DNA of 27,925 nt. It comes from JAEULH01 sp034382075 (GTDB lineage Bacteria > Pseudomonadota > Alphaproteobacteria > Rhodospirillales > Defluviicoccaceae). The stretch lies in NCBI GenBank assembly GCA_034382075.1, contig JAXMOZ010000046.1, forward strand, positions 1-27,925, written 5' to 3'. Below the pieces are notes generated by a model. That model ran no database searches and was not told the DNA's origin. It saw only the letters and a list, made by a program, of their open reading frames with translations. Within the stretch, counting starts at the first letter, position 1; each line of letters opens with the position of its first letter. Shown here one piece after another: positions 9,801-17,898 of the stretch. Made by a program: the position numbers and the translations under genes.

Positions 9801-10436
9801 GCGGCGGCCGCGGCGATCGGCCTCGATCTTCCGCCCTGGGCGCTGCTTCGGGCTGCGGAGGAGACGGCGCTGGCGCCGCTGGTCCCGTCGGCGCAGGTCG
9901 GTTCGCCCGCACCTCGTCGCTCCCCGGAGGCTCGCGAGAGCGCCGGGCTGAAGCGCGGCCGGCTGATCCACACCCTGCTGCAATGGCTGCCGGAGGTGGC
10001 GGCGTCGGAGCGGCGCTCGGCCGGACGCTCCTGGCTCTCGCGCGCCGCTGCGGAGCTTGACGCGGCCTCCCGTTCGGCGCTGATCGACGAGGTCGTGGCG
10101 GTGCTCGATCATCCCGACCATGCGGCGCTGTTCGGGCCCGGGAGCCTTGCCGAGGTTCCGCTGGGCGGGGTGATCGGCGAGCGGCTGCTGAGCGCCCAGG
10201 TCGACCGGCTGGTGGTCAGCGACGACGCGGTCATGATCGTCGACTACAAGACCGACCGGCCGGCGCCGGCGAAACCCGAGGCGGTGCCCGCCCGCTACCT
10301 CGCGCAGATGGCCGCATACCGGGCCGCCCTCAGGCTGATCTATCCGGACAAGGCGGTGCGCTGCGCGCTCCTCTGGAGCGACGTGCCGGCGCTGATGCTC
10401 CTGCCGGAGCCGCTGCTCGACCGGCACGCGCCTTGA
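6861..10436 (+). CDS. addA: Double-strand break repair helicase AddA
   Basis: An 1191-residue UvrD/Rep-type helicase-nuclease that partners AddB. Walker A is GASAGTGKT (residues 58-66), followed by LCLTFTKAAAAEMASR (motif Ia). Walker B is VLIDEAQDTSPQQW (440-453), then VGDVKQSIFSFQGADP (motif III). MTVHGAKGLQAPIVFLPD (motif V) and LLYVAMTRAEDRLVV (motif VI) complete the helicase. The C-terminal RecB-like nuclease has MIVDYKTDRP with Asp1128 and Lys1130. The ATG at 6861 was chosen because MKQLSLFGGD is a plausible N-terminus; the upstream ATG at 6853 meets a stop after three codons. All motifs are intact. Confidence 0.95.
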   Translation: MKQLSLFGGDLLAVTPPRRPAEDRRGLGERDRQPPPIEDLADRRQRAATDPQASVWVGASAGTGKTKVLTDRALRLMLTGTPPSKILCLTFTKAAAAEMASRIALVLGGWTNAAEPELDAALLSLMGRPAKDRERQRARSLFPAVLDTPGGLKVLTIHAFCQSLLGRFPLEAGVAPHFSVMDERDAAEALAEVGEALLLQAQDGDGPIPAAFATVTAHLQETAFRSLMQTLACARDRLAGCLAHYGSAEAATEALRRRLGIEADQTADGVLERACREPAFNATGLRAAAKALACGSNADQQRGGTIAAWLAADVALRVERWSDYCRVFLTKASGDKPSCVRKTLITKACAGSVDAWNTILAAESERLLATGMRRRAALCADTSGAVLTLAETLLAAYRRYKTGRALLDYDDLIEHAAALLEQDGGAAWVLYKLDGGIDHVLIDEAQDTSPQQWRVVRALTAEFFTGNGRADGPRTVFAVGDVKQSIFSFQGADPSLFLSNGQRFETLSAAAKRRWDRVDLTVSFRSTKAVLAAVDAVFRLDEACDGVALDGAPIRHEVAAKRAGDGGLVEVWAPLRAKPDDEPEPWRPPVERVESDSPPRRLARVIAKRIGGMLRSGEILASKGRAVRPEDILVLVRRRTSFVEELVRALKGRGIPVAGVDRMVLSEQIAVMDLIALGRFVLLTDDDLNLASLLNSPLAGFGEDDLFALAHGRKASLWAELRRRRDERPAFAQAYLLLAGLLGEADTMPPFEFYSRALGPLGGRRKLLARLGQDADDPIAEFLDLALDYERRHPPSLEGFLHWFEAGETVVKRDLEQAPAAVRIMTVHGAKGLQAPIVFLPDTMQVPRPSPQGGVELLWTDPGDGVAVPLWAPAANGCEEVAARAREQAKAEQLREYRRLLYVAMTRAEDRLVVCGWIGKKAEAGECWYRVIRRGLEAAADEIGCTRAEDEALAGDPDFDADPTVLRLSCPQVRPVEERPAAAAAIGLDLPPWALLRAAEETALAPLVPSAQVGSPAPRRSPEARESAGLKRGRLIHTLLQWLPEVAASERRSAGRSWLSRAAAELDAASRSALIDEVVAVLDHPDHAALFGPGSLAEVPLGGVIGERLLSAQVDRLVVSDDAVMIVDYKTDRPAPAKPEAVPARYLAQMAAYRAALRLIYPDKAVRCALLWSDVPALMLLPEPLLDRHAP

Positions 10437-10452
10437 CCGGCCTTCGGCCGGT
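10436..10452 (+). terminator. Short hairpin after addA (weak terminator candidate)
   Basis: ACCGGCC and GGCCGGT form a perfect 7-base stem with a 3-base loop directly on the addA stop codon. The following bases (TCATACATTCC) are not a T-run, so this may be an mRNA 3'-end structure rather than a factor-independent terminator. Confidence 0.35.
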
Positions 10453-10529
10453 TCATACATTCCGGGCTCACGCGGGCGCGCGCCGCATTCCCTCCTTTTT
10501 CTTTCGCACACGTTGATGGGACCCAGACC

Positions 10530-10847
10530 ATGCCGAAGCAGGTGACGGACGACTCCTTTAGCGCCGATGTTCTGAAGGCGGAGAAGCCGGTCCTGGTCGA
10601 CTTCTGGGCGGAATGGTGCGGGCCGTGCAAGCAGATCGCGCCGTCGCTGGAGGCTTTGGCCGAGGAGCTCGGCGAGAAGATGACCATCGCCAAGCTCAAC
10701 ATCGACGAGAACCCGATGACGCCCTCGAAGTACGGGGTGCGCGGGATCCCGACGCTGATGCTGTTCAAGGACGGCCAGGTCGCCGCCACCCGGATCGGCG
10801 CCATGCCCAAGGGCAAGCTGATGGAGTGGATCCAGTCGGTGCTGTAG
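10530..10847 (+). CDS. trxA: Thioredoxin 1
   Basis: A 105-residue cytosolic thioredoxin, the general dithiol reductant that is itself reduced by thioredoxin reductase. The active site is WAEWCGPCKQ with Cys30 and Cys33, and the cis-proline loop is RGIPTLMLF (Pro74). Length and the single-domain layout are standard. The ATG follows a GATGGGA purine-rich ribosome site. It lies 93 bases after addA with a hairpin between, so it may be transcribed separately, although no convincing promoter boxes were found in the gap. Position next to addA and opposite folC is common in alphaproteobacteria. Confidence 0.97.
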   Translation: MPKQVTDDSFSADVLKAEKPVLVDFWAEWCGPCKQIAPSLEALAEELGEKMTIAKLNIDENPMTPSKYGVRGIPTLMLFKDGQVAATRIGAMPKGKLMEWIQSVL

Positions 10848-10897
10848 CGGTGGCTATGGTATGCTCGGCCTTGGATCATCTGGCGTCGAGGTGACGC

Positions 10898-11140
10898 TTG
10901 TCTGACGTAACGCTGACCATCGTCCTCTCGCGCGAACTGGAACGAGAACTCGGTCGCTTGGCTGACGAGACCGGTCGCGACCGGTCATCCCTCGCCTCGG
11001 AAGCCATTTCAGCCTTTGTTGCGCAAGAACAGGCCGCCATCGCCGGAATTAGGCGCGGGCTTGAAGACGTGGCGGCCGGAAGAACGGTACCTCACGCTGA
11101 GGCCATGGCGCAGATCCGGGCCGCGATACCTGTTCGTTAG
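10898..11140 (+). CDS. Ribbon-helix-helix (CopG/ParD-like) antitoxin-type protein, apparently orphan
   Basis: An 80-residue small DNA-binding protein. The N-terminal strand VTLTIVL (4-10) followed by two helices (about 12-25 and 29-46) with DRSSLASEAISAFVAQ fits the ribbon-helix-helix fold; VPHAEAMAQI near the C-terminus resembles the toxin-contacting tail of ParD-type antitoxins. The start is TTG at 10898; the in-frame TGA just upstream (10892) excludes a longer product. No ParE/RelE-like toxin gene follows: the next 280 bases hold only repeats and the end of the convergent folC. Codon use looks less GC-biased than its neighbours, consistent with acquisition. It could also be a stand-alone regulator. 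Confidence 0.72.
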   Translation: MSDVTLTIVLSRELERELGRLADETGRDRSSLASEAISAFVAQEQAAIAGIRRGLEDVAAGRTVPHAEAMAQIRAAIPVR

Positions 11141-11178
11141 CCGGCTTAAGATTAGCTCGCTTCGCCACTTTACAATGG

Positions 11179-11263
11179 CGTCATCGCGAGCCGCGAAGCG
11201 GCGTGGCGATCCAGAAGAACTTTGACTGGATTGCTTCGTCGGCTTCGCCTCCTCGCAATGACG
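11179..11263. repeat. Imperfect long inverted-repeat element, copy A
   Basis: Left arm 11179-11214 starts CGTCATCGCGAGCC and ends GGCGATCCAG; right arm 11226-11263 starts CTGGATTGCTTCG and ends CTCGCAATGACG. The arms are imperfect reverse complements around an 11-base centre, so the element can fold into one long hairpin. Both outer ends are CGTCAT(C/T)GCGAG. The same arms recur at 21691-21823. It is non-coding and looks like a miniature palindromic mobile or REP-like element. Confidence 0.75.
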
Positions 11264-11360
11264 GCGTCCTGGACAAGTCGTAAGTCGGCGCTCTTCCAAA
11301 CCAACAGTGCAGATTGACCGACGTCCGCGCATGGCGCGACTGGCGGCAAACATGCCGAGC

Positions 11361-11414
11361 GTCTCCCCCGCCCGCGCGTGGCACGCGCAAGCGGGAGAGG
11401 GTCGGGGTGAGGGC
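11361..11414. repeat. Dispersed palindromic repeat (CCCTCACCC family), copy 2
   Basis: GCGGGAGAGGGTCGGGGTGAGGGC (spanning 11391-11414) is the reverse complement of the unit found at 326 and 27028. It pairs partly with the CTCCCCCGC stretch near 11363, and CGCGCGTG/CACGCGC forms an inner stem. It starts 5 bases beyond the folC stop on folC's strand, so it is placed to form the 3' end of the eleven-gene minus-strand transcript. Confidence 0.72.
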
Positions 11415-11418
11415 AGCT

Positions 11419-12735
11419 TCAGTGCAGGTCGTGGCCGAAGGCGTTGGCGGCCAAAGCCGCGCCGGCGAGATAGAGCGAGCCGCAGATGAGCACCCTGGCC
11501 GGCCGGCCCTCGTCGCGGGCCAGGGCCGCAAGCGCCCCTTCGAGGCTGGTGGCGGCATCGGCCATCAGCCCCACCACCTCGCCGGCCTCGATCCCCATCC
11601 GCGGGCTGAGGCTCGCCGGCTCGTCCGGCACCGGCACCGCCACCAGCCGGGCCACGTAAGGGGCGAGCGGCAGGAGGAAGCCGATCGGGTCCTTGCTGTC
11701 GAGCATGCCGAAGACCAGGTAGAGCGGCCGGTCCTGCCAGGCGTAGGCCTGTAGCGCCAGCGCCTGTCCGGCGCCGGGGTTGTGGCCGCCGTCGAGCCAC
11801 AGCTCCCACTCCGGCGGCAACAACGCCCTCAGCCGGCCGCCGGTCAGAGGTTGCAGCCGCGCCGGCCAGGACGCCCCGGCGACGCCGCGGGCGATCGCCT
11901 CCTCGCCGATGGCGAAGCCTCCGAGGGACCGGGCGCAGGCAACCGTGGTGCCGGCATTCTCCGCCTGATGCGGTCCGGCCAGCGCCGGACGCGGCAGGAC
12001 CAGGCGGCTGTCCTGGTCCTCCCAGACCAGCCCACCCTGCTCTTCGCGCACAACCCACTCGTGGCCATGGCGGAGCAGCGGCGCGCCAACCGTCTCGGCC
12101 TTTTTCGCGATCACCGCCGCCGCCTCCGCGGTCTGCGGCCCGACGACGCAAGGCACGCCCGGCTTGAGGATGCCCGCCTTCTCGCCGGCGATCTCGGCGA
12201 TGGTCGAGCCGAGGAAGGAGCGGTGGTCGATGGAGACCGGGGTGATGGCGGTGAGCAGCGGCCGTTCGACCAGGTTGGTCGCGTCCAACCGTCCGCCGAG
12301 GCCGGTTTCCAGCAGGGTGATGTCGGCGTCCGTGCGACTGAAGGCGAGGAAGGCCGCGGCGGTGGTGATCTCGAAGAAGGTGATCGGCCGGCCGGCGTTG
12401 ACCAGTTCGCACTCCTCCAGCACCGCCGCCAGCGCGTCTTCACCGATCTCGCGGCCGGCGACGACGATGCGCTCGCTGAAGCGAAGCAGGTGCGGCGAGG
12501 TGTAGACGTGGACCGAGAGCCCCGCCGCTTCGAGGATGGCGCGGAGGAAGGCGATCAGCGAGCCCTTGCCGTTGGTTCCGGCGACGTGCACCACCGGCGG
12601 CAGCGCCGCCTGCGGCTCGCCCAGGTCGCTCATCAGCCGGGCAATCCGGTCCAGGGAGAGGTCGATGACGCGCGGGTGCAGCGTCTTCAACCGGGTGAGG
12701 ACCAGGTCGCTGCGCCGCTGGCTAACGAGCGACAC
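11419..12735 (-). CDS. folC: Bifunctional dihydrofolate synthase/folylpolyglutamate synthase
   Basis: A 438-residue Mur-ligase-type enzyme that adds glutamate to dihydropteroate and extends the polyglutamate tail of folates. The ATP loop is VVHVAGTNGKGS (residues 48-59). The next conserved blocks are VYTSPHLLRFSERI, FFEITTAAAFLAF, LLETGLGGRLDATN and EIAGEKAGILK, and ELWLDGGHNPGAG marks the start of the C-terminal ligase domain. The start was placed at GTG 12735, which overlaps the end of accD by 14 bases and gives the usual length; reading further upstream in frame gives arginine-rich sequence unlike the family. It is the last gene of the long minus-strand cluster. Confidence 0.93.
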   Translation of the reverse strand: MSLVSQRRSDLVLTRLKTLHPRVIDLSLDRIARLMSDLGEPQAALPPVVHVAGTNGKGSLIAFLRAILEAAGLSVHVYTSPHLLRFSERIVVAGREIGEDALAAVLEECELVNAGRPITFFEITTAAAFLAFSRTDADITLLETGLGGRLDATNLVERPLLTAITPVSIDHRSFLGSTIAEIAGEKAGILKPGVPCVVGPQTAEAAAVIAKKAETVGAPLLRHGHEWVVREEQGGLVWEDQDSRLVLPRPALAGPHQAENAGTTVACARSLGGFAIGEEAIARGVAGASWPARLQPLTGGRLRALLPPEWELWLDGGHNPGAGQALALQAYAWQDRPLYLVFGMLDSKDPIGFLLPLAPYVARLVAVPVPDEPASLSPRMGIEAGEVVGLMADAATSLEGALAALARDEGRPARVLICGSLYLAGAALAANAFGHDLH

Positions 12736-13696
12736 TGTCGTCGGCCGGCTGAGGCTCCGAATGCGCCGGCGCCGGCTCGCCCTGGTCGGCCGCCTCCGCT
12801 TCCCCCGTCTCCACAACATCCGCCGGGACCGCCGGTTCGGGGCGCGGCCGGCGCAGCAGGGTGTTGAGCCGGACGATGGTGTCGCGCAGCTCCGAGCGGT
12901 GGACGATCAGGTCGACCATGCCGTGGTCGAGCAGGTACTCGGCCTTCTGGAAGCCGGCGGGCAGGCTCTCGCGGATGGTCTGCTCGATGACCCGGGCGCC
13001 GGCGAAGCCGATGATCGCGCCCGGCTCGGCGATGGTGATGTCGCCCAGCATGGCAAACGAGGCGGAGACGCCGCCGGTGGTGGGATCTGTGAGCAGGGCG
13101 AAGTAAGGCAGCCCCGCCTCGCGGACCAGCTGCACGGCGATGGTGGTGCGGGCCATCTGCATCAGGGAGAGGATCCCCTCCTGCATGCGCGCGCCGCCCG
13201 AGGCGCAGACGATGATGAAGCTTGCTCCTTCCGCGACCGCGCGCCTGGCTCCTTCCAGGATCGCCTCGCCGACGGCGATCCCCATGGAGCCGCCCATGAA
13301 CTCGAAGTTCAGCGCCACCGCGACCACGGGCAGCCCGCCCATGGCGCCCAGGGCGATGACCGCCGCCTCGCTCCGACCGGTCCGGGTTTGCGCCTCCTTC
13401 AGCCGCTCGGGGTACTTGCGCAGGTCGCGAAACTTCAGCGGATCCGGCGCCGTCTTCGGGCTGTCGATGGTCGTAAACACCGCGTCGTCGAACAGCATCG
13501 CCAGCCGGGTGTCCACCGGAACGCGGAGGTGATGGTCGCAGTGGGGGCAGACCCGGAGCCGGCTCTCCAGTTCGCGGTGGAAGATCATCTGCTCGCACTC
13601 CGGGCACTTCTCCCAGAGGTTGTCCGGGACCGCGCGCGAGCCGGCGCCGACCCACTCGCGGAGCTTGGGCCGAACGACGTTGGTGAGCCAGCTCAT
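12722..13696 (-). CDS. accD: Acetyl-CoA carboxylase carboxyltransferase subunit beta
   Basis: A 324-residue subunit that, with AccA, transfers the carboxyl group from carboxybiotin to acetyl-CoA to make malonyl-CoA. The N-terminal zinc ribbon is complete: CPEC (Cys31, Cys34) and CPHC (Cys50, Cys53). The crotonase-like core follows, with VVAVALNFEFMGGSMG and SGGARMQEG, the oxyanion-hole and CoA-binding blocks of this family. The C-terminus ends in an acidic, low-complexity tail (about 35 residues after RRPRPEP) that is not part of the fold. The ATG overlaps the trpA stop (ATGA), so it is translationally coupled; the trpA-accD-folC order is widespread in proteobacteria. Confidence 0.95.
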   Translation of the reverse strand: MSWLTNVVRPKLREWVGAGSRAVPDNLWEKCPECEQMIFHRELESRLRVCPHCDHHLRVPVDTRLAMLFDDAVFTTIDSPKTAPDPLKFRDLRKYPERLKEAQTRTGRSEAAVIALGAMGGLPVVAVALNFEFMGGSMGIAVGEAILEGARRAVAEGASFIIVCASGGARMQEGILSLMQMARTTIAVQLVREAGLPYFALLTDPTTGGVSASFAMLGDITIAEPGAIIGFAGARVIEQTIRESLPAGFQKAEYLLDHGMVDLIVHRSELRDTIVRLNTLLRRPRPEPAVPADVVETGEAEAADQGEPAPAHSEPQPADDSVAR

Positions 13697-14534
13697 GCGG
13701 TGGCGGCGCGCCGCGCCTGGCGAACGCCGCGCGACAGCTCGCTCACGTAAGCCAGCACGTCCTCCGCCAGCCCGGCGCGAGGCGCGCCATGCTCGTCGAG
13801 ATGGGCGGCGACCTTGCTCACCAGCGCCGAGCCGACGACGCAGGCATCGGCGATGGCGGCGACCTGCCCGGCCTGCTGCGGAGACTGGATGCCGAAGCCG
13901 ACCGCGACCGGCAGCTTGGTGTGGTGGCGCAGCCGGGCCACGGCGTTGCCGACCTCGACGATGGAGGGCGAGGCGGTGCCGGTGACGCCGGTGATGGAGA
14001 CATAATAGACGAAGCCCCTGGCGCGGCTCAGCACCGTCGGCAGGCGGCCCTCGCCGGTGGTCGGGGCAACGAGGAAGATCAGGTCGAGGCCGGCGGCCCG
14101 CGCCGGCCCCAGCAGTTCGCCGCATTCCTCGGGCGGCAGATCGACGATGATCACCCCGTCGATGCCGGCGCTCCGTGCCTCCTGGACGAAGGCGCGGAGG
14201 CCGAAGACGTAGATGGGGTTGTAGTAGCCCATCAGCACCACCGGCGTTTCGTTGTCGGCGCTGCGGAAGGCGGCGACCATGCCGATGGTGCGCTTCAGGG
14301 TTTGCCCGGCCTTCAGCGCCCGGAGCGAAGCGGCCTGAATTGCCGGTCCGTCCGCCATGGGATCGCTGAAGGGAATGCCGAGCTCGATGATGTCCGCCCC
14401 GGCCTGGGGCAGGCCGCGCAGGATCGCCATCGAGGTGCCGAGATCGGGATCGCCGGCGGTGACGAAGGTGACCAGGCCGCCCCGGCCTTCCTTGCGCAGG
14501 GCGGCGAAGCGCCTGGCGATGCGGTTGTCCGTGC

Positions 14535-14538
<4 letters not shown>
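13693..14538 (-). CDS. trpA: Tryptophan synthase alpha chain
   Basis: A 281-residue TIM-barrel subunit that cleaves indole-3-glycerol phosphate to indole and glyceraldehyde-3-phosphate; indole is channelled to TrpB. The block DIIELGIPFSDPMADGP holds the catalytic Glu52 and Asp63. VVLMGYYNPIYVFG and a phosphate-binding VGFGIQSPQQ near the C-terminus are also present. The start is TTG at 14538, whose last two bases and the next A form the trpB stop (TTGA overlap). This gives the expected N-terminus ahead of RIARRFAALRKEG, and no ATG or GTG fits. The rare start codon may lower initiation and tie it to trpB translation. Confidence 0.94.
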
Positions 14539-15742
<1,204 letters not shown>

Positions 15743-15746
<4 letters not shown>

Positions 15747-16405
15747 TGCATGGCTCCCTGGCCGTCGATGGCCCTTGCGGCCTTGAGGAACTGCCGGATT
15801 CTCTCGGCGCTCTTGACGCCCGGCGCGGTCTCGACGCCGGACGAGATGTCCAGCGCCCTGGCCCCGCTTTGCCGCACCGCCTCACCGACGTTGGCGGCGG
15901 TCACCCCGCCGGCGAGGAACCACGGCACGGGACAGGCGAAATCCTTGAGCAGGCTCCAGTCGAAGGAGATGGCGTTGCCGCCGGGCCGGCTCGCTCCGGC
16001 CGGCGCCTTCGCGTCGAACAGCAGCCGGTCGGCAACCGCCTCGAACCGCCTCGCCCGGGCGAGGTCGTCTGCGATGTAGATTGGCGTTGCCTTGATCACC
16101 GGCAAGCCGAACCTCTGCCTGATCTCGGCCACGCGCTCGGGCGGCTCGCGGCCGTGGAGCTGGAGCATGTCGAGGCGGACGTGTTCGAGGATCCCGGCCA
16201 GGTCCGCATCCGCAACGTCGACGACGACGCCGACCTTGAGCACCGTCGACGGCACCAGGGCCGCCAGCGCGGCGGCCCGCTCCGGGCTCACGAACCGCGG
16301 CGACTTCGGGTAGAAGATGAAGCCGACGTAGCGGGCGCCGCCGAACACCGCCGCCGAGATGCCCGCCGGCGTGCTCAGGCCGCAGATCTTGACCTCGACC
16401 CTCAT
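15743..16405 (-). CDS. trpF: Phosphoribosylanthranilate isomerase
   Basis: A 220-residue TIM-barrel enzyme performing the Amadori rearrangement of phosphoribosylanthranilate in tryptophan synthesis. The start MRVEVKICGLSTP carries the catalytic cysteine (Cys8), and LLFDAKAP carries the general acid Asp131. GFIFYPKSPRFVS, DMLQLHG and WFLAGGVTAANVGEA are conserved family segments, the last binding phosphate. The ATG at 16405 overlaps the pyrF stop (ATGA) and was chosen because the family begins with this strand. The short C-terminal segment after RIRQFLKAARA varies between species. Confidence 0.95.
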
Positions 16406-17118
16406 GCGTCGGCGGCCGCGATCTCTTCGACGATCCGCTGTGCGGCCTCCGCGGGGTGCTTGGCGGCGACGATCGGCCGGCCGATGACCAGATAATCCGC
16501 GCCGAGGGCGATGGCGTCGCCGGGGGTGAGCACGCGCTTGTGGTCGTCGGCGGCCGCCCACACCGGCCGGACCCCCGGCACCACCAGCTTGAAGCGGCGC
16601 CCGGTGGCGCCGCGCAAGGCCATGATCTCGGAAGCGGCGCAAATGACCCCGTCGAGGCCGCAGGCCCTGGCGAGGATGGCGAGGCGCGTCACCTGGTCGC
16701 GCACCGACTCGGCGATGCCGATGCTCTCCAGATCGCCGGCCGCGAGCGAGGTCAGCACGGTGACGGCGAGCACCAGCGGCCGGCCCTGCCCGGCCGCTGC
16801 GGCGGCTTCGGCGGCCGCGCGCATCATCCCGGCGCCGCCGACGCCATGGACGTTCAGCATGAACGGCCGCAGCGGTAACGCCGCCGAGACGGCATGGGCC
16901 ACCGTGGTCGGAATATCGTGATACTTGAGGTCGAGGAAGATCGGCAGCCCGGCCTCGGCCACTTGCCGAACGCCTTCCGGTCCGCAAGCGGTAAAGAACT
17001 CGTTGCCGAGCTTGATCCCTCCGACCAGCCCGCGCAGCCCGCGGGCCAACTCCAGCGCCTTCGCGACCTCGGTGGTGTCCAGGGCAACGAAAATCCGCTC
17101 GTGCGGCTTGGCCTTCAT
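16402..17118 (-). CDS. pyrF: Orotidine 5'-phosphate decarboxylase
   Basis: A 238-residue enzyme that decarboxylates OMP to UMP, the last step of de novo pyrimidine synthesis. FLDLKYHDIPTTVA contains the catalytic Asp63, Lys65 and Asp68, and GGIKLGNE supplies Lys36. The C-terminal YLVIGRPIVAAKHP is the phosphate-gripping loop of the family. It is coupled to trpF by an ATGA overlap and lies 54 bases from lapA, as in many proteobacteria where pyrF sits beside ihfB and lapA. Nothing unusual is seen. Confidence 0.96.
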   Translation of the reverse strand: MKAKPHERIFVALDTTEVAKALELARGLRGLVGGIKLGNEFFTACGPEGVRQVAEAGLPIFLDLKYHDIPTTVAHAVSAALPLRPFMLNVHGVGGAGMMRAAAEAAAAAGQGRPLVLAVTVLTSLAAGDLESIGIAESVRDQVTRLAILARACGLDGVICAASEIMALRGATGRRFKLVVPGVRPVWAAADDHKRVLTPGDAIALGADYLVIGRPIVAAKHPAEAAQRIVEEIAAADA

Positions 17119-17172
17119 CTTGTCCTGCCTTGCCCGACGCCGGCGATGAAGCCGGCGGTCGGATATCCTGCG

Positions 17173-17517
17173 TCAGGCGACCCCGACCGGCGGCGACGGG
17201 ATCGTCGCGCTCTTCTCCGCCGCCTCCAGCCTCGCCAGGCGTTCGCGCATGGCCGCGGCCTCCTGGCGTTCGGCCTCGAGCCGCCGAGCCAGCAGCCGCT
17301 GCCGTTCCCGGCCACGGCCGCCCTGCATCCAGGCGACGAAACCGCCCCAGAGGAAGCCGATGAACAGCCCGATGAGGGCCACCGCGTAGATCGGCAGGGA
17401 CACCGGGCTGGTAAGGACCGGCCAGAGGCTGAGATCGACCGGCGCATGATTGCGCACGGCAAAGACGATGACGATCAGGAACAGGATCGGCACAATGATC
17501 CAGAACAAGACTCTCAT
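17173..17517 (-). CDS. lapA: LapA-family inner-membrane protein (DUF1049)
   Basis: A 114-residue membrane protein with two predicted transmembrane helices (about residues 4-22 and 42-64), the motif FAVRNHAPVDLSLWP between them, and a charged coiled-coil tail (about 68-103) rich in Arg, Glu and Ala. This is the LapA/DUF1049 layout; in enterobacteria LapA acts with LapB in controlling LpxC and lipopolysaccharide assembly. No lapB-like TPR gene follows here (pyrF is next), so that role is only inferred. The position directly after ihfB matches the conserved ihfB-lapA pairing. Confidence 0.85.
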   Translation of the reverse strand: MRVLFWIIVPILFLIVIVFAVRNHAPVDLSLWPVLTSPVSLPIYAVALIGLFIGFLWGGFVAWMQGGRGRERQRLLARRLEAERQEAAAMRERLARLEAAEKSATIPSPPVGVA

Positions 17518-17545
17518 CGGCGCTGACCTCTCCCCTGTCCCGGCG

Positions 17546-17833
17546 TTATTCGTCCTCGGTGTTGAGCTTCTCGCGCAACTGCTTGCCGGTCTTGAAATAC
17601 GGAATGTACTTGGAGGTGACGCTGACCGTATCTCCGGTTCGGGGATTGCGGCCGATCCGGGCGCCCCGCTCTTTTACCGAAAAGGCACCGAAGCCCCGCA
17701 GCTCGACCCGGTCACCCCGCGACAACGCGGCGGCGATCTCTTCGAAAACGGTGGTGACGATGCGCTCGACGTCGCGGTGGTAGAGGTGCGGATTGGCAGC
17801 GGCGAGCCGAGCGATGAGCTCGGACTTGGTCAT
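17546..17833 (-). CDS. ihfB: Integration host factor subunit beta
   Basis: A 95-residue DNA-bending nucleoid protein of the HU/IHF family that forms a heterodimer with IHF alpha. It has the family's N-terminal helices (MTKSELIARLAA), the core RVELRGFGAFSVKER and the DNA-intercalating arm with GRNPRTG (residues 61-67). The IYFKTGK-like segment reads IPYFKTGKQLRE. Length is standard for IHF beta, and its place between sppA/rpsA and lapA matches the conserved order, which separates it from HU. There is a 65-base gap to sppA, enough for an internal promoter, but no clear boxes were found. Confidence 0.95.
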   Translation of the reverse strand: MTKSELIARLAAANPHLYHRDVERIVTTVFEEIAAALSRGDRVELRGFGAFSVKERGARIGRNPRTGDTVSVTSKYIPYFKTGKQLREKLNTEDE

Positions 17834-17898
17834 CGATCCTTCCCCTCCCCAGTGTCAGGCCGATGTGTCCCGCCCCGGCCGCGCCGTCAACCCCGCGT

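Noticed and set aside
10436..10452. ACCGGCC-TTC-GGCCGGT hairpin as a strong terminator between addA and trxA
   Set aside because: The stem is only 7 bases and no T-run follows, so it is listed only as a weak candidate.
8352..10511. Long minus-strand frame (about 720 codons) opposite addA
   Set aside because: Arg- and Gln-rich shadow with no recognisable domain; addA motifs on the other strand run through the whole region.
11140..11265. Search for a ParE/RelE toxin gene after the antitoxin-like gene
   Set aside because: No plus-strand frame of toxin length or character is present; the sequence is mostly the inverted-repeat element.
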